This document shows positions 16,170 to 22,641 of a stretch of 39,396 nt of DNA, in pieces. The first letter of the stretch is position 1. Each line of letters starts with the position of its first letter. The position numbers were made by a program, and so were the translations under genes. The notes below the pieces were generated by a model. That model was not told the origin of the DNA and ran no database searches. It saw only the letters and a program-made list of their open reading frames with translations. Source of the DNA: Streptomyces hokutonensis (lineage in GTDB: Bacteria; Actinomycetota; Actinomycetes; Streptomycetales; Streptomycetaceae); contig NZ_BARG01000040.1 in the NCBI RefSeq assembly GCF_000376565.1, forward strand, positions 1 through 39,396, read 5' to 3'.

Positions 16170-17131
16170 GCAGCCACCTCTCCCGCTCCCGTGAGATGCA
16201 GGAACACCTCGTCCAGGGTCGGCCGCCGCAACGCCACATCCTCGGCGTCGATCCCGGCCTCCTCCAGCGCCCGTACGACCCCGGAGAGCGCCGTCATCCG
16301 GTCGGTGACCGGCGCGCTGAGCAACCGCCGGTCGACGTCGACGGAGACGCCCGACTCAGGAACGGGCAACAGGGCGACGGCGGCGCCCAGTTGCCCCGCG
16401 TCGCGCAGGACGACGTCGATACGGTCGCCGCCCGTACGGGACTTCAGCTCGTCCGGGGTGCCGTCGGCGATGACCCGCCCCCGGTCGACCACCGAGATGC
16501 GCCCGGCGAGTTGATCCGCCTCCTCCAGATACTGGGTGGTGAGCAGCACCGTCGTACCACCGCCGACCAGAGACCGGACCGCCGACCACACCTCGGCCCG
16601 TCCGCGTGGATCGAGCCCGGTGGTCGGCTCGTCGAGAAACAGGATCTCCGGATCGGTGACGAGCGAGGCAGCGAGGTCCAGCCGGCGTCGCATCCCCCCG
16701 CTGTAGGCGCGGACGGGCTTGCGCCCGGTGTCGCCGAGGTCGAACCGCTCCAGGAGTTCGTCGGCACGCACGCGCGCGTGCCGGGCGCCGAGATGGTGGA
16801 GACGGGCGAACATCTCCAGGTTCTGCCGACCACCCAACTCCTCGTCCAGAGCGGCATGTTGACCGAGCAGCCCGATACGAAACCGAACCGCGCGCGCCTC
16901 GGTCACCACGTCGTACCCGGCCACCTCCACCCGCCCGGAGTCGGGCCGCAACAGGGTCGCCAAAACGCGAACCAACGTGGTCTTGCCGGCACCGTTGGGC
17001 CCGAGCACGCCATGCACTGTGCCGCGCACGACCCGAAGGTCGAGCCCGTCGAGCGCCTTCTTCACGTCCTTGGCCTTCTTGCCCCCGTACGTCTTGTGTG
17101 CGCCCTCAACGCTGATCGCCATGTCGGCCAC
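16166..17131 (-). CDS. ABC transporter ATP-binding protein (DrrA-like)
   Basis: A 321-residue ATPase. Walker A GPNGAGKTT, the Q-loop GLLGQHAALDEELGG, signature YSGGMRRRLDLA, Walker B ILFLDEPTTGLDP and the switch histidine region (VLLTTQYLEEAD) are all intact; here Gln replaces the usual H-loop residue (TTQY), as is common in DrrA-like proteins. The last 90 residues match the DUF4162-type C-terminal domain (RRPTLDEVFLHLTG). I chose GTG 17131 (MADMAISVEG) since GGAGG lies 8-9 nt upstream; GTG 17146 and ATG 17122 are possible. It pairs with the permease downstream. Confidence 0.93.
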   Translation of the reverse strand: MADMAISVEGAHKTYGGKKAKDVKKALDGLDLRVVRGTVHGVLGPNGAGKTTLVRVLATLLRPDSGRVEVAGYDVVTEARAVRFRIGLLGQHAALDEELGGRQNLEMFARLHHLGARHARVRADELLERFDLGDTGRKPVRAYSGGMRRRLDLAASLVTDPEILFLDEPTTGLDPRGRAEVWSAVRSLVGGGTTVLLTTQYLEEADQLAGRISVVDRGRVIADGTPDELKSRTGGDRIDVVLRDAGQLGAAVALLPVPESGVSVDVDRRLLSAPVTDRMTALSGVVRALEEAGIDAEDVALRRPTLDEVFLHLTGAGEVAA

Positions 17132-17145
17132 GCGAGCACCCTCCA

Positions 17146-17218
17146 CTAATCAAGTTTGACTACTCACCCAAACACCGCGAAGGTAACGCCCCAGACGGCA
17201 TTAGTCAAACTTGATTAG
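17146..17218 (-). promoter_or_regulatory. ABC operon promoter flanked by two inverted 17-bp operators
   Basis: CTAATCAAGTTTGACTA (17146-17162) and its exact inverted copy (17202-17218) flank a 39-bp gap. Each copy is itself a dyad, TA(A/G)TCAA-NN-TTGA(C/T)TA. On the minus strand -35 TTGACT (17203-17208) lies inside the upstream copy and -10 TACCTT (17180-17185) follows after 17 bp. The downstream copy lies just before the Shine-Dalgarno of the ATPase. The upstream copy overlaps the padR stop codon (17215-17217). The adjacent PadR protein is the likely binder. Confidence 0.82.
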
Positions 17219-17856
17219 CGAGCATCCCCAGGATGCCGCTCCCCCGTCGCGTAAGGGTTCTCCTCGCCCTCCCGCAGGACACCGACGAACGGCGCACCCT
17301 CCCCCGCGAAGGTGTACGCCCCGCCCTCGATGCGGTCGATCAGCCCCTGGGTCCACGCGGCCTCCGCGTCGGCCGTGTGGATCCAGAGGTTCATGATCTC
17401 GCCGATGTGGCCCAGCTGTTCGGGCCCGTCCTCGGGGATGTAGTGCTCGGTGACGGAGGCCCGCCACGCGGCGATGCCCCGGGTGCGCTCCGTCAGCAGC
17501 GCCACCGCCTCCGCCCTGGGCAGCTCGACGACGAAGCCGATGGCGGCGGACTTCACGTCCATCTGCTGGTCGTAGGACGTCAGTGCCTCCCGCAGCAGCC
17601 GGAAGAACTCCTCGGTGCCCCAGTCGGTGATCTCGTACTCGGTGCGGGGCGGCCCCCCGGCCGTGGACGGCGCGATCTCGTGGGCGTGCAGAAGGCCCTG
17701 CTTGGCCAGCTGCTTGAGCGCGTGGTAGATCGAGCCGGGCTTGGCGTTGGACCACTCGTGCGCGCCCCAGTATTCGAGGTCGTTGCGCACCTGGTAGCCG
17801 TGGGCCCGCCCGTGCTGGCGCACGGCGCCGAGCACGAGGAGACGGATCGCTGACAT
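17215..17856 (-). CDS. PadR-family transcriptional regulator
   Basis: A 213-residue regulator. The winged helix is residues 1-85: LLVLGAVRQHGRAHGYQVRNDL, GSIYHALKQLAKQGLL and the wing TEYEITDWGTEEF are the PadR signature. The C-terminal 120 residues form a larger Vir-type (PadR C-terminal) alpha-helical domain that holds the ligand site in family members. PadR proteins usually repress a neighbouring efflux gene until a toxic ligand binds; the ABC exporter operon directly downstream fits. No Shine-Dalgarno precedes the ATG at 17856. The 24-bp gap to the dinB-like gene upstream suggests co-transcription, or a leaderless start. Confidence 0.92.
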   Translation of the reverse strand: MSAIRLLVLGAVRQHGRAHGYQVRNDLEYWGAHEWSNAKPGSIYHALKQLAKQGLLHAHEIAPSTAGGPPRTEYEITDWGTEEFFRLLREALTSYDQQMDVKSAAIGFVVELPRAEAVALLTERTRGIAAWRASVTEHYIPEDGPEQLGHIGEIMNLWIHTADAEAAWTQGLIDRIEGGAYTFAGEGAPFVGVLREGEENPYATGERHPGDAR

Positions 17857-17880
17857 GGGGCCAGCGTAGGACCCGGCAGG

Positions 17881-18429
17881 TCAGCCCCAGCTCGTGCCCT
17901 GCTCCTTCGCGACCAGCTCGAACGCGGTGGCGCCGTCGAGGGACTCGCGGATGATGTCGGCGTGCCCGGCGTGCCGGGCCGTCTCGCGGATCAGGTGCAG
18001 ACAGACCCAGCGCACGGAGACCCGCCCCTCCGGCGGGAACCACGGCTGGTTCGGCAGCGGAAACGTGTCGTCGAGGCTGGGCACCGACCGGATGTACGCC
18101 TCGGTCTCGGCGGCGACCTTCTCCCAGTAGGCGAGCTGCGACTCGACGGTCTCGCCGTCGACGAGCTGGAACGTCTCGTGCCAGTTGGCCTGGTCCCGCT
18201 GGATCGCCGGCGGCTCCTGCTTGGCCCGCGCGATCCAGCCCTGCTCGACCTCGGCGACATGCTTGAGCAGGCCGGAGAGGGAGAGCTCACTCGCGCTGGG
18301 CCTGCTCGCGGCCTGTTCCTCCGTCAGCCCGAGCAGCGCCCGGCGGATGCCACCCCGCTGCTCCTCGATGAACGCGAGCAGCGCCCCGCGCTCGTCGCCC
18401 CGCGCCTCTGCCGCTACATGCGTGACCAT
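17881..18429 (-). CDS. DinB/DUF664 family (mycothiol-dependent type) protein
   Basis: A 182-residue four-helix-bundle protein of the DinB_2/DUF664 family. The putative metal ligands are His in LLKHVAEVEQGW and two His in ETARHAGHADI near the C-terminus, the classic three-histidine pattern. Relatives include mycothiol-dependent maleylpyruvate isomerase and other thiol S-transferases; mycothiol is the actinobacterial thiol. The substrate is unknown. It lies upstream of padR on the same strand. A long perfect palindrome 64 bp upstream of the start (18493-18529) may control it. Confidence 0.88.
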   Translation of the reverse strand: MVTHVAAEARGDERGALLAFIEEQRGGIRRALLGLTEEQAASRPSASELSLSGLLKHVAEVEQGWIARAKQEPPAIQRDQANWHETFQLVDGETVESQLAYWEKVAAETEAYIRSVPSLDDTFPLPNQPWFPPEGRVSVRWVCLHLIRETARHAGHADIIRESLDGATAFELVAKEQGTSWG

Positions 18430-18492
18430 GGCCTTCGCCTTCCGCCGGTGCCGGCAGGAGGCCCGTCCCCCTGCCCGACACCGACGAAGCTA

Positions 18493-18529
18493 CGGGCCAT
18501 TGAGGACAGGTTCTGTCCTCAATGGCCCG
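18493..18529. promoter_or_regulatory. Perfect 17-bp inverted repeat between dinB-like and aldehyde dehydrogenase genes
   Basis: CGGGCCATTGAGGACAG (18493-18509) and its exact inverse (18513-18529) are separated by only GTT. It lies 64 bp upstream of the dinB-like start and 41 bp past the aldehyde dehydrogenase stop (both on the minus strand). As RNA it would be a strong terminator hairpin without a T tract; as DNA the AT-containing core TTGAGGACAG/CTGTCCTCAA looks like a regulator operator. I cannot separate the two roles from sequence. Confidence 0.65.
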
Positions 18530-18569
18530 GGTTGCGACGCCGTACTCGAAAAATCAGCCGTTCAAGGGA

Positions 18570-20030
18570 TCAGAACGGGAACCCGCTCCGCCCGTGCTGC
18601 ACCGAGATCCACTTCAGCGTGGTGAACGAGTCCAGCATCGTGTCGCCGTTGAGGCGGCCGAGGCCGGAGGACTTCTCGCCGCCGAAGGGGACGATCGGCT
18701 CGTCGTGGACGGTGCCGTCGTTGACGTGGAACATGCCCGTGTCGATCTGCTTGGCGAAGTTGACGCCCCGCTCGATGTCACCGGTGTGGACGGCGCCGCT
18801 CAGGCCGTACGGCGTGTCGTTGACGATGGTCACCGCCTCCTCCTCGCCGTCGAACGGGATGAGGAAGGCGACCGGACCGAAGACCTCCTGGCGGAGCAGT
18901 TCCGAGTCGGCGGGGAGGCCGGTGAGGACCGAGGGCGAAACCAGGTTGTCGTTGGTCTCGCCGTGGACCAGAGCCGTGGCGCCTTCGGCGATGGCCTGCT
19001 CGACGACACCCGAAAGGGCGTCCGCCTGCGAGGAGTTGATGACCGGGCCGATCACGGTCCCCGGGTCGCGCGGGTCGCCGACCTTGAGGGACTTGACCTT
19101 GGCGACGAACTTCTCGGTGAACTCGGGGGCGATCGAGCGGTCGACGAGGACACGGTTCGCGGCCATGCAGACCTGGCCCTGGTGGACGTAGCGGCTGAAG
19201 ACCGCCGCGTCGACCGCGTAGTCGATGTCGGCGTCGTCGAGGACCACGAGGGCGCTGTTGCCGCCGAGTTCGAGGACCGAGCGCTTGAAGTGCGAGGCGC
19301 AGACGGTCGCGACGTGGCGGCCGACCTTGTCGGAGCCGGTGAAGGAGATGACCTTCGGGATCGGGTGCTCGATGAACGCGTCGCCGATCTCCGCGATGTC
19401 GGTGACGACGACGTTCAGGAGGCCGCCCGGCAGGCCCGCGTCCTCGAAGATCTTCGCGACCAGGGTGCCGCCGACGATCGGGGTGTTCTGGTGCGGCTTG
19501 AGGACCACGCCGTTGCCCAACGCCAGTGCGGGAGCGACCGACTTGAGGGAGAGCAGCAGCGGGAAGTTGAAGGGGCTGATCACGCCGACGACGCCCACCG
19601 GGACGCTGTAGACGCGGTTCTCCTTGCCGTCGACCGGCGAGGGGAGGATCCGGCCCTCGGGCCGCAGCGCGAGGTGGATCGCCTCGCGCAGGAACTCCTT
19701 GACCAGGTGCAGTTCGAAGCCGGCCTTCAGGAACGTGCCGCCGAGTTCGGTGACGATCACCTCGGCGATCTCCTGCTCGCGGTCCTCGATGATCCGCAGG
19801 GCCTTCTCGAACACGGCGCGGCGGGCATAGGGGTTGGTCGCGGCCCACGTCTTCTGGGCCCGGGCGGCGGCCTTGTACGCCTCGTCGACCTCGTCGACCG
19901 TGGCGATCGTGATCGAGGCCAACTTCTCGCCGTCGTACGGGTTGAAGTCGATGATGTCCCAGGAACCGGTGCCCGGGCGCCATTCTCCGTCGATGTACTG
20001 CTGAGCCAGGTCGGTGAAGTAGGACGACAT
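18570..20030 (-). CDS. NAD(P)-dependent aldehyde dehydrogenase
   Basis: A 486-residue ALDH-superfamily enzyme oxidising an aldehyde to its acid. The catalytic Cys288 is in GQVCMAANR, general base Glu254 in LELGGNSALVV, and the NAD-binding turn is FTGSDKVGRHV. PFNFPLLLSLKSVAPALALGN carries the catalytic Asn. The overall sequence resembles the benzaldehyde/vanillin dehydrogenase branch, so an aromatic aldehyde is possible but not proven. ATG at 20030 with GAGGGA upstream. It stands alone, with a regulator of a different cluster upstream. Confidence 0.94.
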   Translation of the reverse strand: MSSYFTDLAQQYIDGEWRPGTGSWDIIDFNPYDGEKLASITIATVDEVDEAYKAAARAQKTWAATNPYARRAVFEKALRIIEDREQEIAEVIVTELGGTFLKAGFELHLVKEFLREAIHLALRPEGRILPSPVDGKENRVYSVPVGVVGVISPFNFPLLLSLKSVAPALALGNGVVLKPHQNTPIVGGTLVAKIFEDAGLPGGLLNVVVTDIAEIGDAFIEHPIPKVISFTGSDKVGRHVATVCASHFKRSVLELGGNSALVVLDDADIDYAVDAAVFSRYVHQGQVCMAANRVLVDRSIAPEFTEKFVAKVKSLKVGDPRDPGTVIGPVINSSQADALSGVVEQAIAEGATALVHGETNDNLVSPSVLTGLPADSELLRQEVFGPVAFLIPFDGEEEAVTIVNDTPYGLSGAVHTGDIERGVNFAKQIDTGMFHVNDGTVHDEPIVPFGGEKSSGLGRLNGDTMLDSFTTLKWISVQHGRSGFPF

Positions 20031-20120
20031 GTGTGATCCCTCAATCGCTAGCAGACACGATCAACAGCAGACCCGATCATCGATCATCACGGTCTGATCA
20101 CACGTCATCGTACTTGTGTT

Positions 20121-20981
20121 TCAAGAGAGTTGGAGTAGTCCCCTGAGAAGATCCCGGCTCTCGTCCGGGCCCGGACTGTCCTGCTGGAGCTCCTTGAGAG
20201 CCTTCTCGTACTGGGCCACGTCCTCGGCCTTGTCGAGATACAGCGCGCTGGTGAGCTGCTCCAGGTAGACGACGTCGGAGAGGTCCGACTCCGGGAAGGA
20301 GAGGATCGTGAAGGCGCCGGACTCGCCGGAGTGGCCGCCGAAGCCGAACGGCATGATCTGCAGCCGGACGTTGGGGTGTTCGGAGACGTCGATCAGGTGC
20401 TGGAGCTGACCGCGCATCACCTCGCGGTCGCCGTAGGGGCGGCGCAGGGCGGCCTCGTCCAGGACGATGTGGAAGTCCGGGGCGTTCTCGTTCACCAGGT
20501 ACTTCTGCCGCTCCAGGCGCAGCGCCACGCGCCGCTCGACGTCGGCCTCGCTCGCGCCCTTCATGCCGCGCCGGACGACCGCGCGGGCGTAGGCCTCGGT
20601 CTGCAGGAGTCCGTGGACGAACTGCACCTCGTAGGCGCGGATGAGCGAGGCGGCGCCCTCCAGGCCCACATAGGTGGGGAACCAACTGGGCAGGACGTCC
20701 GAGTAACTGTGCCACCAGCCCGCTACGTTGGCCTCCTTCGCGAGGGAGAGGAGTGAGATGCGCTCCGCCTCGTCCGTGATGCCGTACAGCGTCAACAGGT
20801 CCTCTACATCCCGCGTCTTGAAGCTCACTCGCCCCAGCTCCATGCGACTGATCTTGGATTCGGAGGCACGGATCGAGTACCCCGCGGCCTCGCGAGTGAT
20901 CCCACGTGCTTCCCGCAGTCGCCTGAGTTGCGAGCCGAGCAGCATCCGCCGCACCACCGATCCGGGCTCTCCCGCGCTCAC
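20121..20981 (-). CDS. XRE-type regulator with DUF5753 (WhiJ-like)
   Basis: A 286-residue regulator. The Cro/CI helix-turn-helix is at about residues 10-60 (LRRLREARGITREAAGYSI and SKISRMELGRVSFKTRDVEDLL), and the rest is the DUF5753 domain (LPSWFPTYVGLEGAASLIRAYE, HGLLQTEAYARA, and the MPFGFGGHSGESGAF segment). Such proteins are found by the hundred in Streptomyces next to DUF397 partners and anti-sigma-like ATPases, as in the whiJ and abaA loci that affect development and antibiotic production. GTG 20981 is preceded by GGGGAGG. It is divergent from the ATPase gene across a 318-bp intergenic region. Confidence 0.93.
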   Translation of the reverse strand: MSAGEPGSVVRRMLLGSQLRRLREARGITREAAGYSIRASESKISRMELGRVSFKTRDVEDLLTLYGITDEAERISLLSLAKEANVAGWWHSYSDVLPSWFPTYVGLEGAASLIRAYEVQFVHGLLQTEAYARAVVRRGMKGASEADVERRVALRLERQKYLVNENAPDFHIVLDEAALRRPYGDREVMRGQLQHLIDVSEHPNVRLQIMPFGFGGHSGESGAFTILSFPESDLSDVVYLEQLTSALYLDKAEDVAQYEKALKELQQDSPGPDESRDLLRGLLQLS

Positions 20982-21299
20982 GTTCGCCAGCCTCCCCAAC
21001 CGTCTTCAGGGGCCGCAGTCTGCCACTAAAACACTTCGAGCAGTACTCGTTCGATTACAGAAATGGAAAGAAGAGGCTCCTGTTCACAGGAAGTTGTCAG
21101 GAAGACGTCAGCAAGATGCAAGGTCCGAGGCCGAGATCGGCGTGAAGTTGGCGGAAAAAATGGCCAACAAGCGGTACGGGAGGGTCCAATTCGGTCAGCT
21201 GCACGTGCATCTGCCCTTGCATCTGCCCTACGCATCCGAAACCATGGTCTCGCGCCACCGCTGCATCGCAACGACCGCGAATTCCCGGGAGTGCCTCGC
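20982..21299. other. 318-bp divergent intergenic region of the whiJ-like cluster
   Basis: This gap contains the promoters of the XRE gene (minus) and the ATPase gene (plus). It holds an AT-richer stretch (about 21025-21070) likely to contain the XRE promoter and the tandem 12-mer element at 21201-21226. I see no credible ORF or RNA gene in it. Confidence 0.6.
21201..21226 (+). promoter_or_regulatory. Tandem 12-mer element, copy A (upstream of the ATPase gene)
   Basis: The core is two direct 12-bp units TGCATCTGCCCT preceded by GCACG, with a decayed third unit (ACGCATCC) after. It lies 73 bp upstream of the ATG at 21300. A 26-bp stretch matches copy B at 22229-22254 at 25 of 26 positions, in the same orientation relative to the gene each precedes. 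Confidence 0.85.
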
Positions 21300-21812
21300 A
21301 TGGGGACGAATGGATCGACCATGCTCGAGCCGTTACGGCAGGGCCTTCCGCCGCTGGACCCCTCGGCCGTGTCCAGCGCCGCGTCGTGTTCTCTGCCCGC
21401 CCGCTACGAAGCGGTGCGCGAGGCACGGCAGTTCACCCGTCGCACGCTCGACCAGTGGGACATAGGCGACCGCTTCGACGACGTGTGCCTGGTGGTCTCC
21501 GAGCTCGTCACCAACGCGCTGCGGCACGCGCTGCCGGCCAACACCCCGCGCGCCGCCGAGCAGGGGCCGCCCGTGCGGCTGCATCTGATGCGGTGGACCG
21601 AGCGGCTGGTGTGCGCGGTGCGCGACCCCAGTCACGACAGTCCGGTCGCCCGCGACTCGGAGGACTTCTCGGCGGAGTCGGGCCGCGGCCTGTTCCTCGT
21701 CGACTCGTTCAGCGACGGCTGGGGCTGGCACCCGCTGGCGGGCACCCTCAGCGGCAAGGTGGTCTGGGCGCTGTTCCGGCTGCAACCGGACTGTCTGCGC
21801 GATGACACGTGA
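21300..21812 (+). CDS. Anti-sigma-type ATP-binding protein (HATPase, RsbW/AbaA-like)
   Basis: A 170-residue protein with a GHKL ATPase fold: the N-box VVSELVTNALRHA, a conserved Asp in VRDPS, and the G-box ESGRGLFLVDSFSDGWG. This is the single-domain serine kinase/anti-sigma type that is abundant in Streptomyces, often paired with XRE-DUF5753 and DUF397 genes. Its substrate or sigma partner is not visible here. The ATG at 21300 (MGTNGSTMLEPL) has GGGAG 8 nt upstream; the frame is open far upstream but without family similarity. It converges on the DUF397 gene. Confidence 0.92.
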   Translation: MGTNGSTMLEPLRQGLPPLDPSAVSSAASCSLPARYEAVREARQFTRRTLDQWDIGDRFDDVCLVVSELVTNALRHALPANTPRAAEQGPPVRLHLMRWTERLVCAVRDPSHDSPVARDSEDFSAESGRGLFLVDSFSDGWGWHPLAGTLSGKVVWALFRLQPDCLRDDT

Positions 21813-21843
21813 GAACCGCGGCGCATTTCGGCGCCGCGGTTCT
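21812..21843. terminator. Bidirectional terminator between ATPase and DUF397 genes
   Basis: A perfect 13-bp stem (AGAACCGCGGCGC at 21812-21824 with 21831-21843) and a 6-nt loop ATTTCG begin on the last base of the ATPase stop codon. The DUF397 gene ends 36 bp further on, so it serves both. Confidence 0.82.
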
Positions 21844-21878
21844 ACGCGCGTTGTGGGCCCGATGTCCTGCGGTGACCG

Positions 21879-22148
21879 TTATCCCGCTATCAGGTGGTCG
21901 AACTCGCCGTCCTTGATGCCCAGGAGCATCGCCTCGATCTCGGCGCGCGTGTAGACGAGCGCGGGACCGTCCGGGAAGCGCGAGTTGCGCACCGCGACGT
22001 CGCCGCCGGGCAGCCGCGCGAACTCCACGCAGGAACCCTGCGAGTTGCTGTGCCTGCTCTTCTGCCAGGCCACTCCGTCCAGCTGCGTGGCAGCCATGCC
22101 GTTGTACACGTCGAACCCCAAGTACACGCTGTCAACGCGGTGGTCCAC
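21879..22148 (-). CDS. DUF397 domain protein
   Basis: An 89-residue protein of the DUF397 family: WQKSRHSNSQGSCVEFARLPGG, VAVRNSRFPDGPALVYTRAEIEAML and a short KDGEFDHL tail are all diagnostic. In Streptomyces these small proteins pair with an XRE-DUF5753 regulator as a putative regulator/partner (toxin-antitoxin-like in some interpretations). I chose GTG at 22148 because GGGAGC lies 5 nt upstream; GTG 22127 and ATG 22097 (MAATQLDG) are alternatives. It has its own promoter region with copy B of the 12-mer element. Confidence 0.85.
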   Translation of the reverse strand: MDHRVDSVYLGFDVYNGMAATQLDGVAWQKSRHSNSQGSCVEFARLPGGDVAVRNSRFPDGPALVYTRAEIEAMLLGIKDGEFDHLIAG

Positions 22149-22209
22149 AGGTCGCTCCCGGTTGTGCACTGGCTGGTGTGGCCATTGATGCAGTGGTCAA
22201 CTGTTCCGG

Positions 22210-22254
22210 ATCATAGCCCTGTTCATGTGCAGATGCATGGGCAGATGCACGTGC
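22210..22254 (-). promoter_or_regulatory. DUF397 promoter with tandem 12-mer element, copy B
   Basis: On the minus strand the tandem units TGCATCTGCCCA and TGCATCTGCACA (within 22229-22254) are followed 13 bp later by a near-consensus -10 TATGAT (22210-22215). No good -35 hexamer is visible; the 12-mers cover the place where it should be, which suggests an activator-dependent promoter. The leader to the GTG at 22148 would be about 55 nt. Confidence 0.75.
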
Positions 22255-22405
22255 ACGCGGGGTGCTCCTCCGGTTACAGCTTTGACGACTGCTTTACCGA
22301 TGCCGTTCCAGCGTCTGCCCCAGTCCTTGCGGGACATGTACTTCCTCACAGGACATGCACTAGTGAAGACGCACGACGGGGCCCTTGTGTTCCGGGAGGG
22401 AACGG

Positions 22406-22639
22406 CTATCGCGTCGCGTAGGGCAACAATGCCATCTCCCGTGCGTTCTTGATCGCGGCGGCCAACTGCCTTTGCTGCTGGGCGTTCACACCTGTGACCC
22501 GGCGGCTGCGGATCTTGCCGCGGTCGGAGACGAACTTCCGCAGCAGGTCGGTGTCCTTGTAGTCGATGTACGTCACTCCGGCCGCGTCCAGTGGATTGCG
22601 GCGGGACTTGGCGGTCTTGCGCTCGGGCTTGCGGGGCAC
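22406..22639 (-). CDS. rpsR: Ribosomal protein S18, cysteine-free paralogue
   Basis: A 77-residue S18: YIDYKDTDLLRKFVSDRGKIRSRRVTG and the end NAREMALLPY are family hallmarks. The zinc-type S18 of actinobacteria has a CPFC motif before the DYKDT segment; here the matching place reads LDAAGVTYIDYKD without cysteine. This is the zinc-independent form made under zinc starvation. It is the last gene of rpmG-rpmE2-cobW-rpsR. GTG 22639 follows the cobW stop after 2 bp, with the junction TGACCGTGCCC, and GGAG 9 nt upstream. Confidence 0.93.
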   Translation of the reverse strand: MPRKPERKTAKSRRNPLDAAGVTYIDYKDTDLLRKFVSDRGKIRSRRVTGVNAQQQRQLAAAIKNAREMALLPYATR

Positions 22640-22641
22640 GG

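Noticed and set aside
18522..20036. A long plus-strand open frame opposite the aldehyde dehydrogenase
   Set aside because: Low-complexity Asp/Val/Arg product typical of antisense frames; the dehydrogenase motifs on the minus strand are intact.
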